Shown piece after piece: positions 50,621 to 59,167 of a stretch of 64,000 nucleotides of DNA. Each line of letters starts with the position of its first letter. Position 1 is the first letter of the stretch. This DNA is from an uncultured Acidobacteriota bacterium (GTDB lineage Bacteria; Acidobacteriota; Vicinamibacteria; Fen-336), in assembly GCA_902826455.1 (NCBI GenBank), contig CADEEV010000010.1, forward strand, positions 54,387-118,386. The letters run 5' to 3'. A model generated the notes under the pieces. It was not told the DNA's origin, did no database searches, and was given only the letters and a program-made list of their open reading frames with translations. The position numbers and the translations under genes are program-made.

Positions 50621-52366
50621 GTGCGCAGCCGACGCCGGGCGTCGAGGGTCGCCGCAGTCCTCGGCCTGCTCGTCCTCGGGTGGAGCCGGCAGACGTTCCC
50701 GGCTCCGCCCGAGACCGCGGTCGTGCGCCTCGCGCCGCTGCTCGCGCCGCGCTCGCACTGGCTCATGCGTGGGGAGCAGTCGCCCGGAGTGGTCCTGAAG
50801 CAGGATCACACCAGTGTCGTCGCCGTCTCTGCGGTCGCGAACAGCCGCCTGAGCTTCAGTCTGGGAACGCTCCGCGGGGCGCCACGCCACGGCCAGCTCG
50901 AGCTCGAGATCCGGGCGGACGGCGCCCGCATCGCGACGATTCGCGTGCCGGCGCGGAGGGCGAACGCCTGGAGGAAATACTCCTTCCCGCTGCCAATGGG
51001 CGTGCAGGCCAAGCTCGAGTTCGCGACGCGCCTGGTCAGGGACGGCGGCCCCCGACCGCGTCGCTCGCAGCCCGAGCCCTGGATCGCCCTCGGCGCCCCG
51101 CGCATCGTGGCTCCCGTCGTCGTGGAGGCGCGCAGGGTGCTCGTGTGGATCTCGGTGGACACGCTGCGGGCCGATCACCTGGGGGCCTACGGCTACCGAC
51201 ACCCCACGTCGCCGAACATCGACCGCTTCCTGCGTTCCGCGGCGCGATTCACCGACGCGTTCTCGGCCTCGTCGTGGACCCTGCCGTCGCTCTCGTCGCA
51301 GTTCACCTCGAGGCCCCCGAGCCTGCACGGGGCCGTGGCCGGTTCCCGCAAGCGCGACCCGGCGAACGCCACGGTGTTCCAGGCCCTGGCGAGCCACGGG
51401 TTCACCGTCCTCGGGGTGACCGCGAACAGCTTCGTCTCGCCGAAGTTCGAGACGGCCTCGGGCTTCGACGCGCTGTGGGACACCGACGGCGACGCCGGCG
51501 AGGTCACGCGGCTCGCCTTGAACGCCCTCGAGCGCTGGGACGGCGGCCACCTCGCGCTCTTCGTGCACTACCTCGACCCCCACGCGTACTACGAGCCCCC
51601 GCAGCCCTTCAAGGACCTCTTCCAACCCGCCTACCAGGGGCCGATGACCACTCGGAACTTCCAAGCGATCCGGAACCTCCATCCCGCCGGCCTGCGCTTC
51701 CTGCGAGGCGGCTACGACGGTGAGATCGCCTTCACCGACGCGAAGGTCGGCGAGCTCCTCGCGGGTCTCGACGAGCGCGGCCTGCTCGAGCGCGCGGTCG
51801 TCGTGTTCTCGGCCGACCACGGCGAGGAGTTCCAGGAGCACGGGGGCTGGGGGCACGGCCACACCCTGTATCAGGAGATGCTCCACGTGCCGCTCGGGGT
51901 GCGCGTGCCGGGTCTGCCGGCCCTGACGATCACTGCTCCCGTCTCCACCGTCGATCTCGCTCCGACGCTCCTCGACGCGCTCGGCGTGCCGCCGCCCGCG
52001 TCGTTCCTGGGCCGCACCCTGATGCCGCTCCTGCGTCGAGGAGTGCCGCCCACGCAAACCTTGATCGCCGAGACCGAGCGCACCCTGGACGGGACCCGCC
52101 ACCTCGCCCTGCGTCGCGGCTCCTTGAAGTACGTGCGCGTCCTCGACGCGCGGGCCGACGACGCGACGCTGCGCGAGTCGATCTACGATCTCGCCGACGA
52201 TCCCGGCGAGCTCCGCCCGCTCGGGGCATCGCCGGAGCGCGATGCCCTTGGGCGCGAAGCGGAGGCCTACCTCGCCCGGGTTCGCGCCGAGGCGCGCGCC
52301 TCGCTCCCGGCGGAGCTCTCGGCGGAGGAGCGCGAGCGCCTCCAGGCGCTGGGGTACCTGCAATGA
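50621..52366 (+). CDS. Sulfatase-fold exported protein with Thr at the nucleophile position, paralogue
   Basis: A 581-residue paralogue of the gene at 48310-50070. A hydrophobic N-terminus (RVAAVLGLLVLGW) probably exports or anchors it, without the lipobox of its sister. D180 (VDTLRADHLGAYGY), Thr220 in S-S-W-T-L-P-S-L-S-S and ADHGEEFQEHGGW make the same active-site pattern. N-terminal beta region and C-terminal E-R-L-Q-A-L-G-Y-L-Q tail match the sister. The start is a GTG. It overlaps the MurU-like gene by four bases, placing the pair within a cell-wall precursor context. Confidence 0.82.
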   Translation: MRSRRRASRVAAVLGLLVLGWSRQTFPAPPETAVVRLAPLLAPRSHWLMRGEQSPGVVLKQDHTSVVAVSAVANSRLSFSLGTLRGAPRHGQLELEIRADGARIATIRVPARRANAWRKYSFPLPMGVQAKLEFATRLVRDGGPRPRRSQPEPWIALGAPRIVAPVVVEARRVLVWISVDTLRADHLGAYGYRHPTSPNIDRFLRSAARFTDAFSASSWTLPSLSSQFTSRPPSLHGAVAGSRKRDPANATVFQALASHGFTVLGVTANSFVSPKFETASGFDALWDTDGDAGEVTRLALNALERWDGGHLALFVHYLDPHAYYEPPQPFKDLFQPAYQGPMTTRNFQAIRNLHPAGLRFLRGGYDGEIAFTDAKVGELLAGLDERGLLERAVVVFSADHGEEFQEHGGWGHGHTLYQEMLHVPLGVRVPGLPALTITAPVSTVDLAPTLLDALGVPPPASFLGRTLMPLLRRGVPPTQTLIAETERTLDGTRHLALRRGSLKYVRVLDARADDATLRESIYDLADDPGELRPLGASPERDALGREAEAYLARVRAEARASLPAELSAEERERLQALGYLQ

Positions 52367-53310
52367 AGGCCATGATCCTGGCGGCGGGCCTCGGCGAACG
52401 GATGCGGCCCCTCAGCGGCCTGCTCGCCAAGCCCGTCCTGCCCGTCCTCAACCGTCCCCTCATCCATTGGACGCTCGAGAGACTGCGCCGGGCCGGCGTG
52501 CGGGAAGTGTTGATCAACACGCATCACCTGCCTCGAACCGTGCGGCGGGCCGCCGCCGACGTCGCCGCATCGGGCGTCGCGATCTCGTGGTCCCACGAGG
52601 CCGAGATCCTGGGCACCGGCGGCGGGCCGCGAGCCGTGCGCCGCTTCTTCGGCGACGCCCCCGCCCTGCTCGTGAACGGCGATGCCTGGTTCGACTTCGA
52701 CCTGCGCGACCTGCTGCGGCGGCATCGCGAGAGTGGGGCCCGGGCGACGCTCGCCTTGCGGCCCAACCCCGATCCGCTGCGGTACGGGCCGGTCGTGACG
52801 GGTCCCCGAGGCTTGATCCGCTCGCTGGCGGGACTGCCCGAGCCGGCGCGCGGCACCGTGTCTCTCTTCACCGGCATCCACATCCTCGAGCCGCGGATCC
52901 TGGAGCGGCTCCCGCCCGGTCCCTCCGACAGCGTGCGGCAGCTCTATGCCCCTCTCGTGGCCGAAGGCGGGCGCCTGCTGGGAGTCCGGGTGCGGGGCGC
53001 GTGGTACGATTTCGGCGTCCCGTCGACCTACCTCGCGTCGCAGATGGCCCTCCTACGCGGACGCGGCCGGAACCTCGTGGATCCAACGGCGCGAGTCGAG
53101 CGTGGCGCGCGCCTGCGCGGCGCCGTGGTGGGGGCGCGGTCGCGCGTCGCGGCGGAAGCCGTCGTGCGAGGCAGCGTCCTGTGGGACGGCGTGCGGGTGG
53201 GCGCCGGAGCCCACGTCGAGGGCAGCGTGCTGGCCAGCGGAGTGCGCATCGAGGCAGGGGAGCGGATCGTGGGGCAGGTGTTGACGGCCAGGGAGCGACG
53301 GCCGCTGTGA
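52363..53310 (+). CDS. MurU-like nucleotidyltransferase with C-terminal beta-helix repeats
   Basis: A 315-residue sugar-1-phosphate nucleotidyltransferase. The nucleotide-binding signature is M-I-L-A-A-G-L-G-E-R-M-R-P with K24 in LAKPVLPV, then ETGGG-type ILGTGGGPRAV and the metal site VNGDAWFDFDL. It is linked to an AmgK-like kinase, as MurU is in Pseudomonas, where the two convert MurNAc to UDP-MurNAc for peptidoglycan recycling. Unlike the about 220-residue Pseudomonas enzyme it has an extra C-terminal region (230-305) of hexapeptide-like repeats (LVDPTARVERGARLRGAVVG), as in GDP-mannose pyrophosphorylases, so a different sugar remains possible. Confidence 0.85.
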   Translation: MKAMILAAGLGERMRPLSGLLAKPVLPVLNRPLIHWTLERLRRAGVREVLINTHHLPRTVRRAAADVAASGVAISWSHEAEILGTGGGPRAVRRFFGDAPALLVNGDAWFDFDLRDLLRRHRESGARATLALRPNPDPLRYGPVVTGPRGLIRSLAGLPEPARGTVSLFTGIHILEPRILERLPPGPSDSVRQLYAPLVAEGGRLLGVRVRGAWYDFGVPSTYLASQMALLRGRGRNLVDPTARVERGARLRGAVVGARSRVAAEAVVRGSVLWDGVRVGAGAHVEGSVLASGVRIEAGERIVGQVLTARERRPL

Positions 53311-54293
53311 GCGCCAGGGTCGAGGCCTTCCTCGGCGAGCGCTTCGGCAGCCGCGCCGCCGCCCTGCGCGTGTCGGCTCTCGCCGGAGACGCGTCGACCC
53401 GCCGCTATTTCCGGGTCCAGGACGATGCCGGCACCTCGGTCCTGGCGCTCTATCCCGAGGCCTTCGACGCGACGGCCAGTCCCTTCGTCGTGGTCCGGGA
53501 CCTCTTCGCGAGCTTCGGCCTGCCCGTGCCGCGGATCCTCGACCACGACGCCGACCGCGGCATCCTCCTGCTCGAGGACCTCGGCGACACCACGCTCCAG
53601 GAGGCGCTCCAGACCGCGAGCCCGGAGCGTCGCAGCGACTTCTACCGGGAGGCCCTGGCGCAGCTGGCCCAGCTCCAGGCCGAGGCGGCTCGCGCCGACC
53701 AGCGGGCGGCCTGCTTCCGCATCGCCTTCGACATCGAGAAGCTCTCGTGGGAGCTCCACTACTTCCTCAAGCACTTCGTCGAGGGCTTGCGAGGCGCCGA
53801 CTTGTCCGTCGAGGATCGCTCGACCCTGTCCGAGGCCTTCCATCGGCTGTGCGAGGAGATCGCCTCGTGGCCGCGCGTGCTCACCCATCGCGACTTCCAC
53901 AGCCGCAACCTCATGCTGCACCGGGGCGGCCTCCACTGGATCGACTTCCAGGACGCCCGCATGGGGCCCGCGACCTACGATCTCGTGTCGCTCCTGCGCG
54001 ACTCCTACGTGGCGCTGCCCGAGGCGTTCGTCGCGGAGCGCCTCGAGGAGTTCCGCCAGAAGGCCGCGCCGGGCGAGGCCCGGGAGACCTTCGAGCGGCG
54101 TTTCGATCTCATGTCGGTGCAGAGGAACCTGAAGGCCCTCGGCACCTTCGGCTACATGGCCACGGTGCGGGGCAACGAGGTGTACCTGCCGTACATACCC
54201 GTCACCCTGGCCCACGCGCGACGCAACCTGGAGCGCCACCCCGAGCTCGCCCCGCTGCGACGGGTCCTGGCGCGCCACATCGAGGAGCTCTAG
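53307..54293 (+). CDS. AmgK-like sugar kinase (aminoglycoside phosphotransferase fold)
   Basis: A 328-residue kinase of the APH/choline kinase fold. SALAGDASTRRYFRV is the N-lobe opening seen in AmgK; the catalytic loop is L-T-H-R-D-F-H-S-R-N-L-M and the metal-binding segment is I-D-F-Q-D-A-R-M-G-P, followed by YDLVSLLRDSYV. AmgK phosphorylates MurNAc (and GlcNAc) at C1 before MurU activates it. The start GTG overlaps the MurU-like stop, supporting a shared pathway. It lies next to amidase and transglycosylase genes on the same chromosome region, whose products generate the substrate. No dedicated MurNAc importer gene is visible here. Confidence 0.87.
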   Translation: MSARVEAFLGERFGSRAAALRVSALAGDASTRRYFRVQDDAGTSVLALYPEAFDATASPFVVVRDLFASFGLPVPRILDHDADRGILLLEDLGDTTLQEALQTASPERRSDFYREALAQLAQLQAEAARADQRAACFRIAFDIEKLSWELHYFLKHFVEGLRGADLSVEDRSTLSEAFHRLCEEIASWPRVLTHRDFHSRNLMLHRGGLHWIDFQDARMGPATYDLVSLLRDSYVALPEAFVAERLEEFRQKAAPGEARETFERRFDLMSVQRNLKALGTFGYMATVRGNEVYLPYIPVTLAHARRNLERHPELAPLRRVLARHIEEL

Positions 54294-54296
54294 CGG

Positions 54297-55592
54297 ATGA
54301 AGACAGTGAGGATCGCGGACTTCAAGGCGCACGTCGGAGAGGAGGTCCTCGTCCAGGGCTGGCTCCACAACAAGCGCTCGAGCGGCAAGCTGCAGTTCCT
54401 GATCGTGCGCGACGGCAGCGGCTTCGCCCAGGCGGTGGTGGCGAAGGCCGGCGTGCCGCCCGAGGCCTGGGAAGCAGGCGACGCCATGGGCCAGGAGTCG
54501 TCTCTCGAGCTGACCGGCAAGGTGAAGGAAGACAAGCGGGCTCCCGGAGGCTTCGAGGTCGAGGTCACGGGGCTGAAGGCGATCCACGTCACCCACGACT
54601 TCCCGATCACGCCGAAGGAGCACGGCACCGCGTTCCTCATGGAGAACCGGCACCTCTGGCTGCGCTCCCAGAGGCAGCACGCGATCCTGCGCATCCGGCA
54701 CGCGGTGGTGAAGGCCACCCGCGACTTCCTCGACGACCAGGGCCTGACCCTCGTCGACACGCCGATCTTCACGCCCGCGGCCTGCGAGGGCACGACGACG
54801 CTGTTCGGGGTCCCGTACTTCGACGAGGGCACGGCGTACCTGACCCAGAGCGGCCAGCTCTACAACGAGGCGAACGCGGCGGCCCACGGCAAGGTCTACT
54901 GCTTCGGACCGACCTTCCGCGCGGAGAAGTCCAAGACCCGCCGCCATCTCACCGAGTTCTGGATGGTCGAGCCCGAGCTCGCCTTCGCCCACCTCGAGGA
55001 CGCGCTGAAGCTCGCGGAGGGGCTCATCTGCTCCGTCGTGCGGCGCGTGCTGGAGACGCGCAAGGAGGAGCTCAAGACCCTCGAGCGCGACGTCGCGCAG
55101 CTCGAGAAGATCCAGTCCCCGTTCCCATGGCTGCACTACGACGACGCGATCAAGCTGATCCAGTCCAAGGGCTCGCAGACCCAGTGGGGGAGCGACTTCG
55201 GCGGTACGGACGAGACGGTGATCGCGCAGGCCTACGACCGGCCCGTGGTCGTCCACCGCTTCCCGTCCGCCATCAAGGCCTTCTACATGGAGCCGGATCC
55301 CGACAACCCCGTGTACTCGCTCTCGGCCGACATCCTGGCGCCTGAGGGCTACGGCGAGATCGTGGGCGGCGGCGAGCGCATGTCGAGCGCCGAGAGCCTG
55401 CTCGCGCGCATCCACGAGCACGACCTGCCCGAGGAGGCGTTCCGCTGGTACATCGACCTGCGGCGCTTCGGCAGCGTGCCCCACGCCGGCTTCGGCATGG
55501 GCATCGAGCGCGTGGTGACGTGGATCTGCGGCATCGACCACCTGCGCGAGACGAGCGCGTTCCCGCGCACGCTCTACCGCATCTACCCCTGA
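54297..55592 (+). CDS. asnS: Asparaginyl-tRNA synthetase
   Basis: Charges tRNA-Asn. The 431-residue class IIb enzyme has an N-terminal OB-fold ([24 protein letters not shown]) and a class II catalytic core: motif 2 in [21 protein letters not shown] and motif 3 in [10 protein letters not shown]. The start is the ATG at 54297, four bases after the AmgK-like stop. Its presence implies direct Asn-tRNA charging. The stop shares one base with the start of the glycosyltransferase gene (TGATG). Confidence 0.97.
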   Translation: MKTVRIADFKAHVGEEVLVQGWLHNKRSSGKLQFLIVRDGSGFAQAVVAKAGVPPEAWEAGDAMGQESSLELTGKVKEDKRAPGGFEVEVTGLKAIHVTHDFPITPKEHGTAFLMENRHLWLRSQRQHAILRIRHAVVKATRDFLDDQGLTLVDTPIFTPAACEGTTTLFGVPYFDEGTAYLTQSGQLYNEANAAAHGKVYCFGPTFRAEKSKTRRHLTEFWMVEPELAFAHLEDALKLAEGLICSVVRRVLETRKEELKTLERDVAQLEKIQSPFPWLHYDDAIKLIQSKGSQTQWGSDFGGTDETVIAQAYDRPVVVHRFPSAIKAFYMEPDPDNPVYSLSADILAPEGYGEIVGGGERMSSAESLLARIHEHDLPEEAFRWYIDLRRFGSVPHAGFGMGIERVVTWICGIDHLRETSAFPRTLYRIYP

Positions 55593-56680
55593 TGCTCGTC
55601 GCCTACGTCTCCGGTCACGGCTACGGTCACGCGACTCGCGTTGGCGAGGTGCTCCGGCGCGTTCGCGAGATGCAGCCGAACCTCCCGATCACGGTCGTGA
55701 CCTCGGGTCCGGAGCCGTTGTACCGCCGCGCCATCCCGGGGGAGTTCGCCTTTCGCGCCCTCGAGTGCGACCTCGGCCTGGTGCAGAAGGGCGCCCTCGT
55801 CATCGACGAAGCGGCCACGGTCGCGGAATGGAAGCGCTTCAACCGCGAGTGGCCCGACCGCGTCGACGCCGAGTGGCGCTGGCTGCGGCACTCGGGAGCG
55901 AAGGCCGTGCTCGGCGACATCCCGCCCCTCGCCTTCCAGGCCGCCCACGAGGCGGGAGTGCCGAGCATCGGCCTCGCGAACTTCTCGTGGGACTGGATCT
56001 ACAGGCACCTCGGCCACCGTCACACGGCGCTGCGGACGGCCGCGGAGAAGTGCGCCGCGGCCTATCGCCACGCGGGCCTGCTCTTGAAGCTTCCCTTCGC
56101 GGGCGATCTCTCGGTCTTTCCGCGCGTCGAAGAGATTCCCCTCGTGGCGCGCCGGCCGCGCATCGCCCGGGAGGACGCGCGTCGGCGCCTCGACCTCGGC
56201 GGCGCCCCAGTGGTGCTGTTCTCCTTCGGCGGCCTGGGTCTGCCCGGCTTCGACTACTCGGTCCTGGGGCGCCTCACGCGCTACCGCTTCGTGCTGACCG
56301 GGATGATCCCCGAGACGCCGCCGAACGTGAAGGCGTTGATCGGGACGGAGCTCGAGGACCTGGGCCTCGCCTACGAGGACCTGGTCGGGGCGTCCGACGT
56401 GGTGGTCACGAAGCCGGGCTACGGAATCGTGAGCGACGCGATCGGAGCCCGCACGCGCCTCGTCTACACCGATCGCGGCGACTTCCCGGAGTACCCGATC
56501 CTGGTCCGGGAGATGCCGAAGTTCCTGCCCGTGGAGCACATCACAGGCAACGAGCTGTTCGGCGGACAGCTCGAGCGGGCGATCGAGGCGGTGCTCGCGA
56601 AGCCGATGCCGGATCCTCCCGACGCCGGCGGGGCGGACATCGCCGCGTTCCGCCTGCTGGAGACGATCGCCCGGCGCTAA
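55592..56680 (+). CDS. GT-B glycosyltransferase-like protein (arabinokinase N-terminal-like)
   Basis: A 362-residue cytoplasmic protein. [16 protein letters not shown] at the N-terminus is the GHGHATR-type opening of GT-B proteins (MurG/GT28 relatives) also found fused to L-arabinokinase in plants. The C-lobe has VLFSFGGLG, LTGMIPETPPNV and a donor-binding-type V-T-K-P-G-Y-G-I-V-S-D-A. No kinase domain is attached. It overlaps asnS by one base at the start and the convergent gene by four at the end. Sugar donor and acceptor unknown. Confidence 0.75.
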   Translation: MLVAYVSGHGYGHATRVGEVLRRVREMQPNLPITVVTSGPEPLYRRAIPGEFAFRALECDLGLVQKGALVIDEAATVAEWKRFNREWPDRVDAEWRWLRHSGAKAVLGDIPPLAFQAAHEAGVPSIGLANFSWDWIYRHLGHRHTALRTAAEKCAAAYRHAGLLLKLPFAGDLSVFPRVEEIPLVARRPRIAREDARRRLDLGGAPVVLFSFGGLGLPGFDYSVLGRLTRYRFVLTGMIPETPPNVKALIGTELEDLGLAYEDLVGASDVVVTKPGYGIVSDAIGARTRLVYTDRGDFPEYPILVREMPKFLPVEHITGNELFGGQLERAIEAVLAKPMPDPPDAGGADIAAFRLLETIARR

Positions 56681-57393
56681 AGGCCGATCATCTCCAGGCC
56701 GCCCATCGCGTACTTCTTGATGTCGGCCTCGTACTTGTTGAAGAGATCGATGTTGGCCTGCGGCACGTCCATCTGCTTCGCGTTCTCCTGGCTCTCGGCG
56801 GCGGCGGCCCGCATCTGATCGAGGGCTTTCTGGGCCTCGGGCGAGGTGCTGCCGGAGGCCTTCATGGCTTCGGCCATCTGCTCGAAAGCGGCGCCGGTCG
56901 CCTCGGACACGCTCTTGCCCCCGGTCGACTTCGCGACCTCGGTGGCCCACATCGACTTGTAGACCTGGCCGATGAGGTACTGGTACTCGCTCGTGCTCAT
57001 GCCGAGATCGGCGAGGGCCTCGGCCTGGGCCGTGCGCACGTCGTTGATGACGTTGTAGGCCTTGCGCACGTCCCCGAGATCCCCCTGCTTCTTCTCCTGG
57101 AGCTGCTCGAAGTCCGCCTTGTGCTGTTCGTAGACCGCGAAGACGCGCTTGCGCACGTCCAGGAACTTGACGAGCCGGTCCTCGGTGATGAGGCCGTCGG
57201 TCGGGGCGACGAAGGGGATCGCGTCGGCCCTCTTCTGGGCCGCCTCGAGGCGCGACTGATCGTTCTTGATCTCCTCGAGCTTGCTCTCGATCTTGCCCTT
57301 GCCCCACCAGGCGAGGCCGCCCAGGGCCACGACGCCGAGCACTCCGACGATGAACACGGCCGCAACGCAGCCGATCGCGATCTTGCCGGCCAT
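56677..57393 (-). CDS. Membrane-anchored helical protein of unknown function
   Basis: A 238-residue protein with one N-terminal membrane helix (IAIGCVAAVFIVGVLGVVALGGLAWW) and a mature part that is almost entirely helical and rich in Glu, Lys, Gln and Ala (KIESKLEEIKNDQSRLEAAQKR, then long amphipathic stretches), suggesting a coiled-coil periplasmic or cytoplasmic stalk. The ATG at 57393 sits at the membrane helix; a longer frame would enter the divergent small gene. No family recognised. The segment GMSTSEYQYLIGQVYKS may mark it for searching. Confidence 0.65.
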   Translation of the reverse strand: MAGKIAIGCVAAVFIVGVLGVVALGGLAWWGKGKIESKLEEIKNDQSRLEAAQKRADAIPFVAPTDGLITEDRLVKFLDVRKRVFAVYEQHKADFEQLQEKKQGDLGDVRKAYNVINDVRTAQAEALADLGMSTSEYQYLIGQVYKSMWATEVAKSTGGKSVSEATGAAFEQMAEAMKASGSTSPEAQKALDQMRAAAAESQENAKQMDVPQANIDLFNKYEADIKKYAMGGLEMIGL

Positions 57394-57442
57394 GCCCACT
57401 GTGGAAGCCTCCGAAAGTGGGCGCATGTTATCATCGTCGGCT

Positions 57443-57712
57443 ATGGAACCGACGTGGCACGACGGCCTGAGCCGCAAGGCGCTCGTGGAACTGGTGGAGG
57501 GCCTCCTGCTCTCCGTGGACAAGGCCGTGCCGAAGCTCGACGCCGTGGCCCATCACCTCAACCTGATGGCGAGCCAAGGCGAGGAGTTCGAGGTACTTGG
57601 CGGGATCTGTGACCAGATCGCGGACATCGGTGACGAGCTCCACGCGATCAGCGACCGGGACAAGCTCCGCGACTGGGGCAACGAGATCGACACGCCCGAA
57701 AAGGCGCACTGA
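57443..57712 (+). CDS. Small helical protein of unknown function
   Basis: An 89-residue, strongly helical, acidic protein (LVELVEGLLLSVDKAVPKLDAVAHHLN and ICDQIADIGDELHAISDRD). It starts at an ATG 50 bases from the divergent helical membrane-protein gene and its stop is one base before the rimO GTG, so it is likely cotranscribed with rimO. No signal peptide or catalytic residue pattern. Confidence 0.6.
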   Translation: MEPTWHDGLSRKALVELVEGLLLSVDKAVPKLDAVAHHLNLMASQGEEFEVLGGICDQIADIGDELHAISDRDKLRDWGNEIDTPEKAH

Positions 57713-57713
57713 C

Positions 57714-59126
57714 GTGGCCGGTCCGGACAACGCGCCCGGCTGGGCGCCCGTCGCCTTCGCGCCCCGCAAGCCACCCGCCGCGCCGGTCGCGGCCAACGGG
57801 CAGACGGTCGGTCTCGTGAGCCTCGGCTGTCCCAAGAACCTCGTGGACAGCGAGGTCATGCTGGGGCAGCTGCGGGCCCAGGGCTACGAGATCGCCGCGG
57901 ACGCCAAGGCCGCCGACGTCATCGTCGTGAACACCTGCGCGTTCATCGACCGGGCCAAGCAGGAATCGATCGACACGATCCTGGAGATGGCGCGCGAGAA
58001 GGAGAGCGGACGAGCCCGGCGCCTGGTGGTCACGGGCTGCCTCTCGCAGCGCTACGACGCCGAGCTCCGCCGCGAGATCCCCGAGATCGACGCGACCCTG
58101 GGCACCGGCCAGGTGGCGGACATCGTGCGCGCCGTCTCGGGGGAAGCGACGGTCACCGACGCCGACGCGCTGCCCCAGTGGGTCTACGACCACACGGCGC
58201 CGCGCACGCTCTCGACGCCCTCGTACATGGCCTACGTGAAGATCAGCGAGGGCTGCGACTACACGTGCAGCTTCTGCATCATCCCCACGCTGCGCGGCAA
58301 GCACCGGAGCCGCCGCCAGGACGACATCGTTGCCGAAGCCCGCGCCCTCGCCGCGCGCGGCGTGAAGGAGCTGGTCCTGGTCGCCCAGGACTCGACCCGC
58401 TACGGCCTCGACCTCGGCATCCGCGACGGCCTGGCCCCGCTCCTGCGCGCCCTGGGCCAGGTGGAAGGCGTCGAGTGGATCCGCGTCATGTACGCCTATC
58501 CCGCGACCATGAGCGACGCGATCCTCGACGCGATCGCGACCGAGGACAAGGTCGTGAAGTACATCGACATCCCGCTCCAGCACGCGAGCGAATCGGTGCT
58601 GAAGCGCATGAAGCGCCCGACCGGCAAGGGCAACCTCCTCGGGCTCGTGCAGAAGATGCGCGAGCGCGTGCCCGGCGTCGCGGTGCGGACCTCGTTCATC
58701 GTGGGATTCCCGGGCGAGACGGAGGCCGACTTCCAGGAGCTCCTGGAGTTCGTCGAGGCCGGCCAGTTCGACAACGTCGGCGTGTTCACGTTCTCGGACG
58801 AGGAGGGCACCACGTCCTTCGACCTCGACGGCCGGGTCTCGCCGGCCGTGAAGGAAGCCCGCCGGCGCAAGGTGATGGCCCTCCAGAAGCGCATCGCGAC
58901 GCGCAGGAACAAGCGCCGCGTCGGCGAGCGCGCCCTCGTATTGGTGGAGGGGCCCCACCCCGACAGCGACCTGCTCCTCAAGGGACGCCTCGCCTCCCAG
59001 GCCCCGGAGATCGACGGCGCCGTGATGATCACCGACACCGGCGATCGTGCGCTCGCTCCCGGCGATCTCGTGGCCTGCGAGATCACGAAAGCGCATCCCT
59101 ACGACCTCGAAGTCCGCGTGGTATAG
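57714..59126 (+). CDS. rimO: Ribosomal protein S12 methylthiotransferase RimO
   Basis: Radical-SAM enzyme that adds a methylthio group to Asp of ribosomal protein S12. The N-terminal MTTase domain has the three cysteines of the auxiliary 4Fe-4S cluster (SLGCPKN, VNTCAF, VTGCLSQRY); the radical-SAM core contains C-D-Y-T-C-S-F-C, and a TRAM-like C-terminal segment begins after EEARRRKV (RNKRRVGERALVLVEG). The length of 470 residues fits. It starts at a GTG one base after the stop of the small helical protein. An extended -10 element for the next gene overlaps its stop codon. Confidence 0.95.
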   Translation: MAGPDNAPGWAPVAFAPRKPPAAPVAANGQTVGLVSLGCPKNLVDSEVMLGQLRAQGYEIAADAKAADVIVVNTCAFIDRAKQESIDTILEMAREKESGRARRLVVTGCLSQRYDAELRREIPEIDATLGTGQVADIVRAVSGEATVTDADALPQWVYDHTAPRTLSTPSYMAYVKISEGCDYTCSFCIIPTLRGKHRSRRQDDIVAEARALAARGVKELVLVAQDSTRYGLDLGIRDGLAPLLRALGQVEGVEWIRVMYAYPATMSDAILDAIATEDKVVKYIDIPLQHASESVLKRMKRPTGKGNLLGLVQKMRERVPGVAVRTSFIVGFPGETEADFQELLEFVEAGQFDNVGVFTFSDEEGTTSFDLDGRVSPAVKEARRRKVMALQKRIATRRNKRRVGERALVLVEGPHPDSDLLLKGRLASQAPEIDGAVMITDTGDRALAPGDLVACEITKAHPYDLEVRVV

Positions 59127-59127
59127 T
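59119..59127 (+). promoter_or_regulatory. Extended -10 promoter candidate overlapping the rimO stop
   Basis: The sequence TG-G-TATAGT at 59119-59127 matches the extended -10 element (TGn plus hexamer) of sigma-70 promoters, in a GC-rich setting where such a match stands out. No -35 box is seen, which extended -10 promoters do not need. The predicted start near 59134 leaves a 34-base leader to the hybrid kinase ATG at 59168, which has GAGGT just before it. Confidence 0.4.
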
Positions 59128-59167
59128 TTTTAGCCGACCCTCCGGGGAGCGCGAAACTCGAGGTAGC

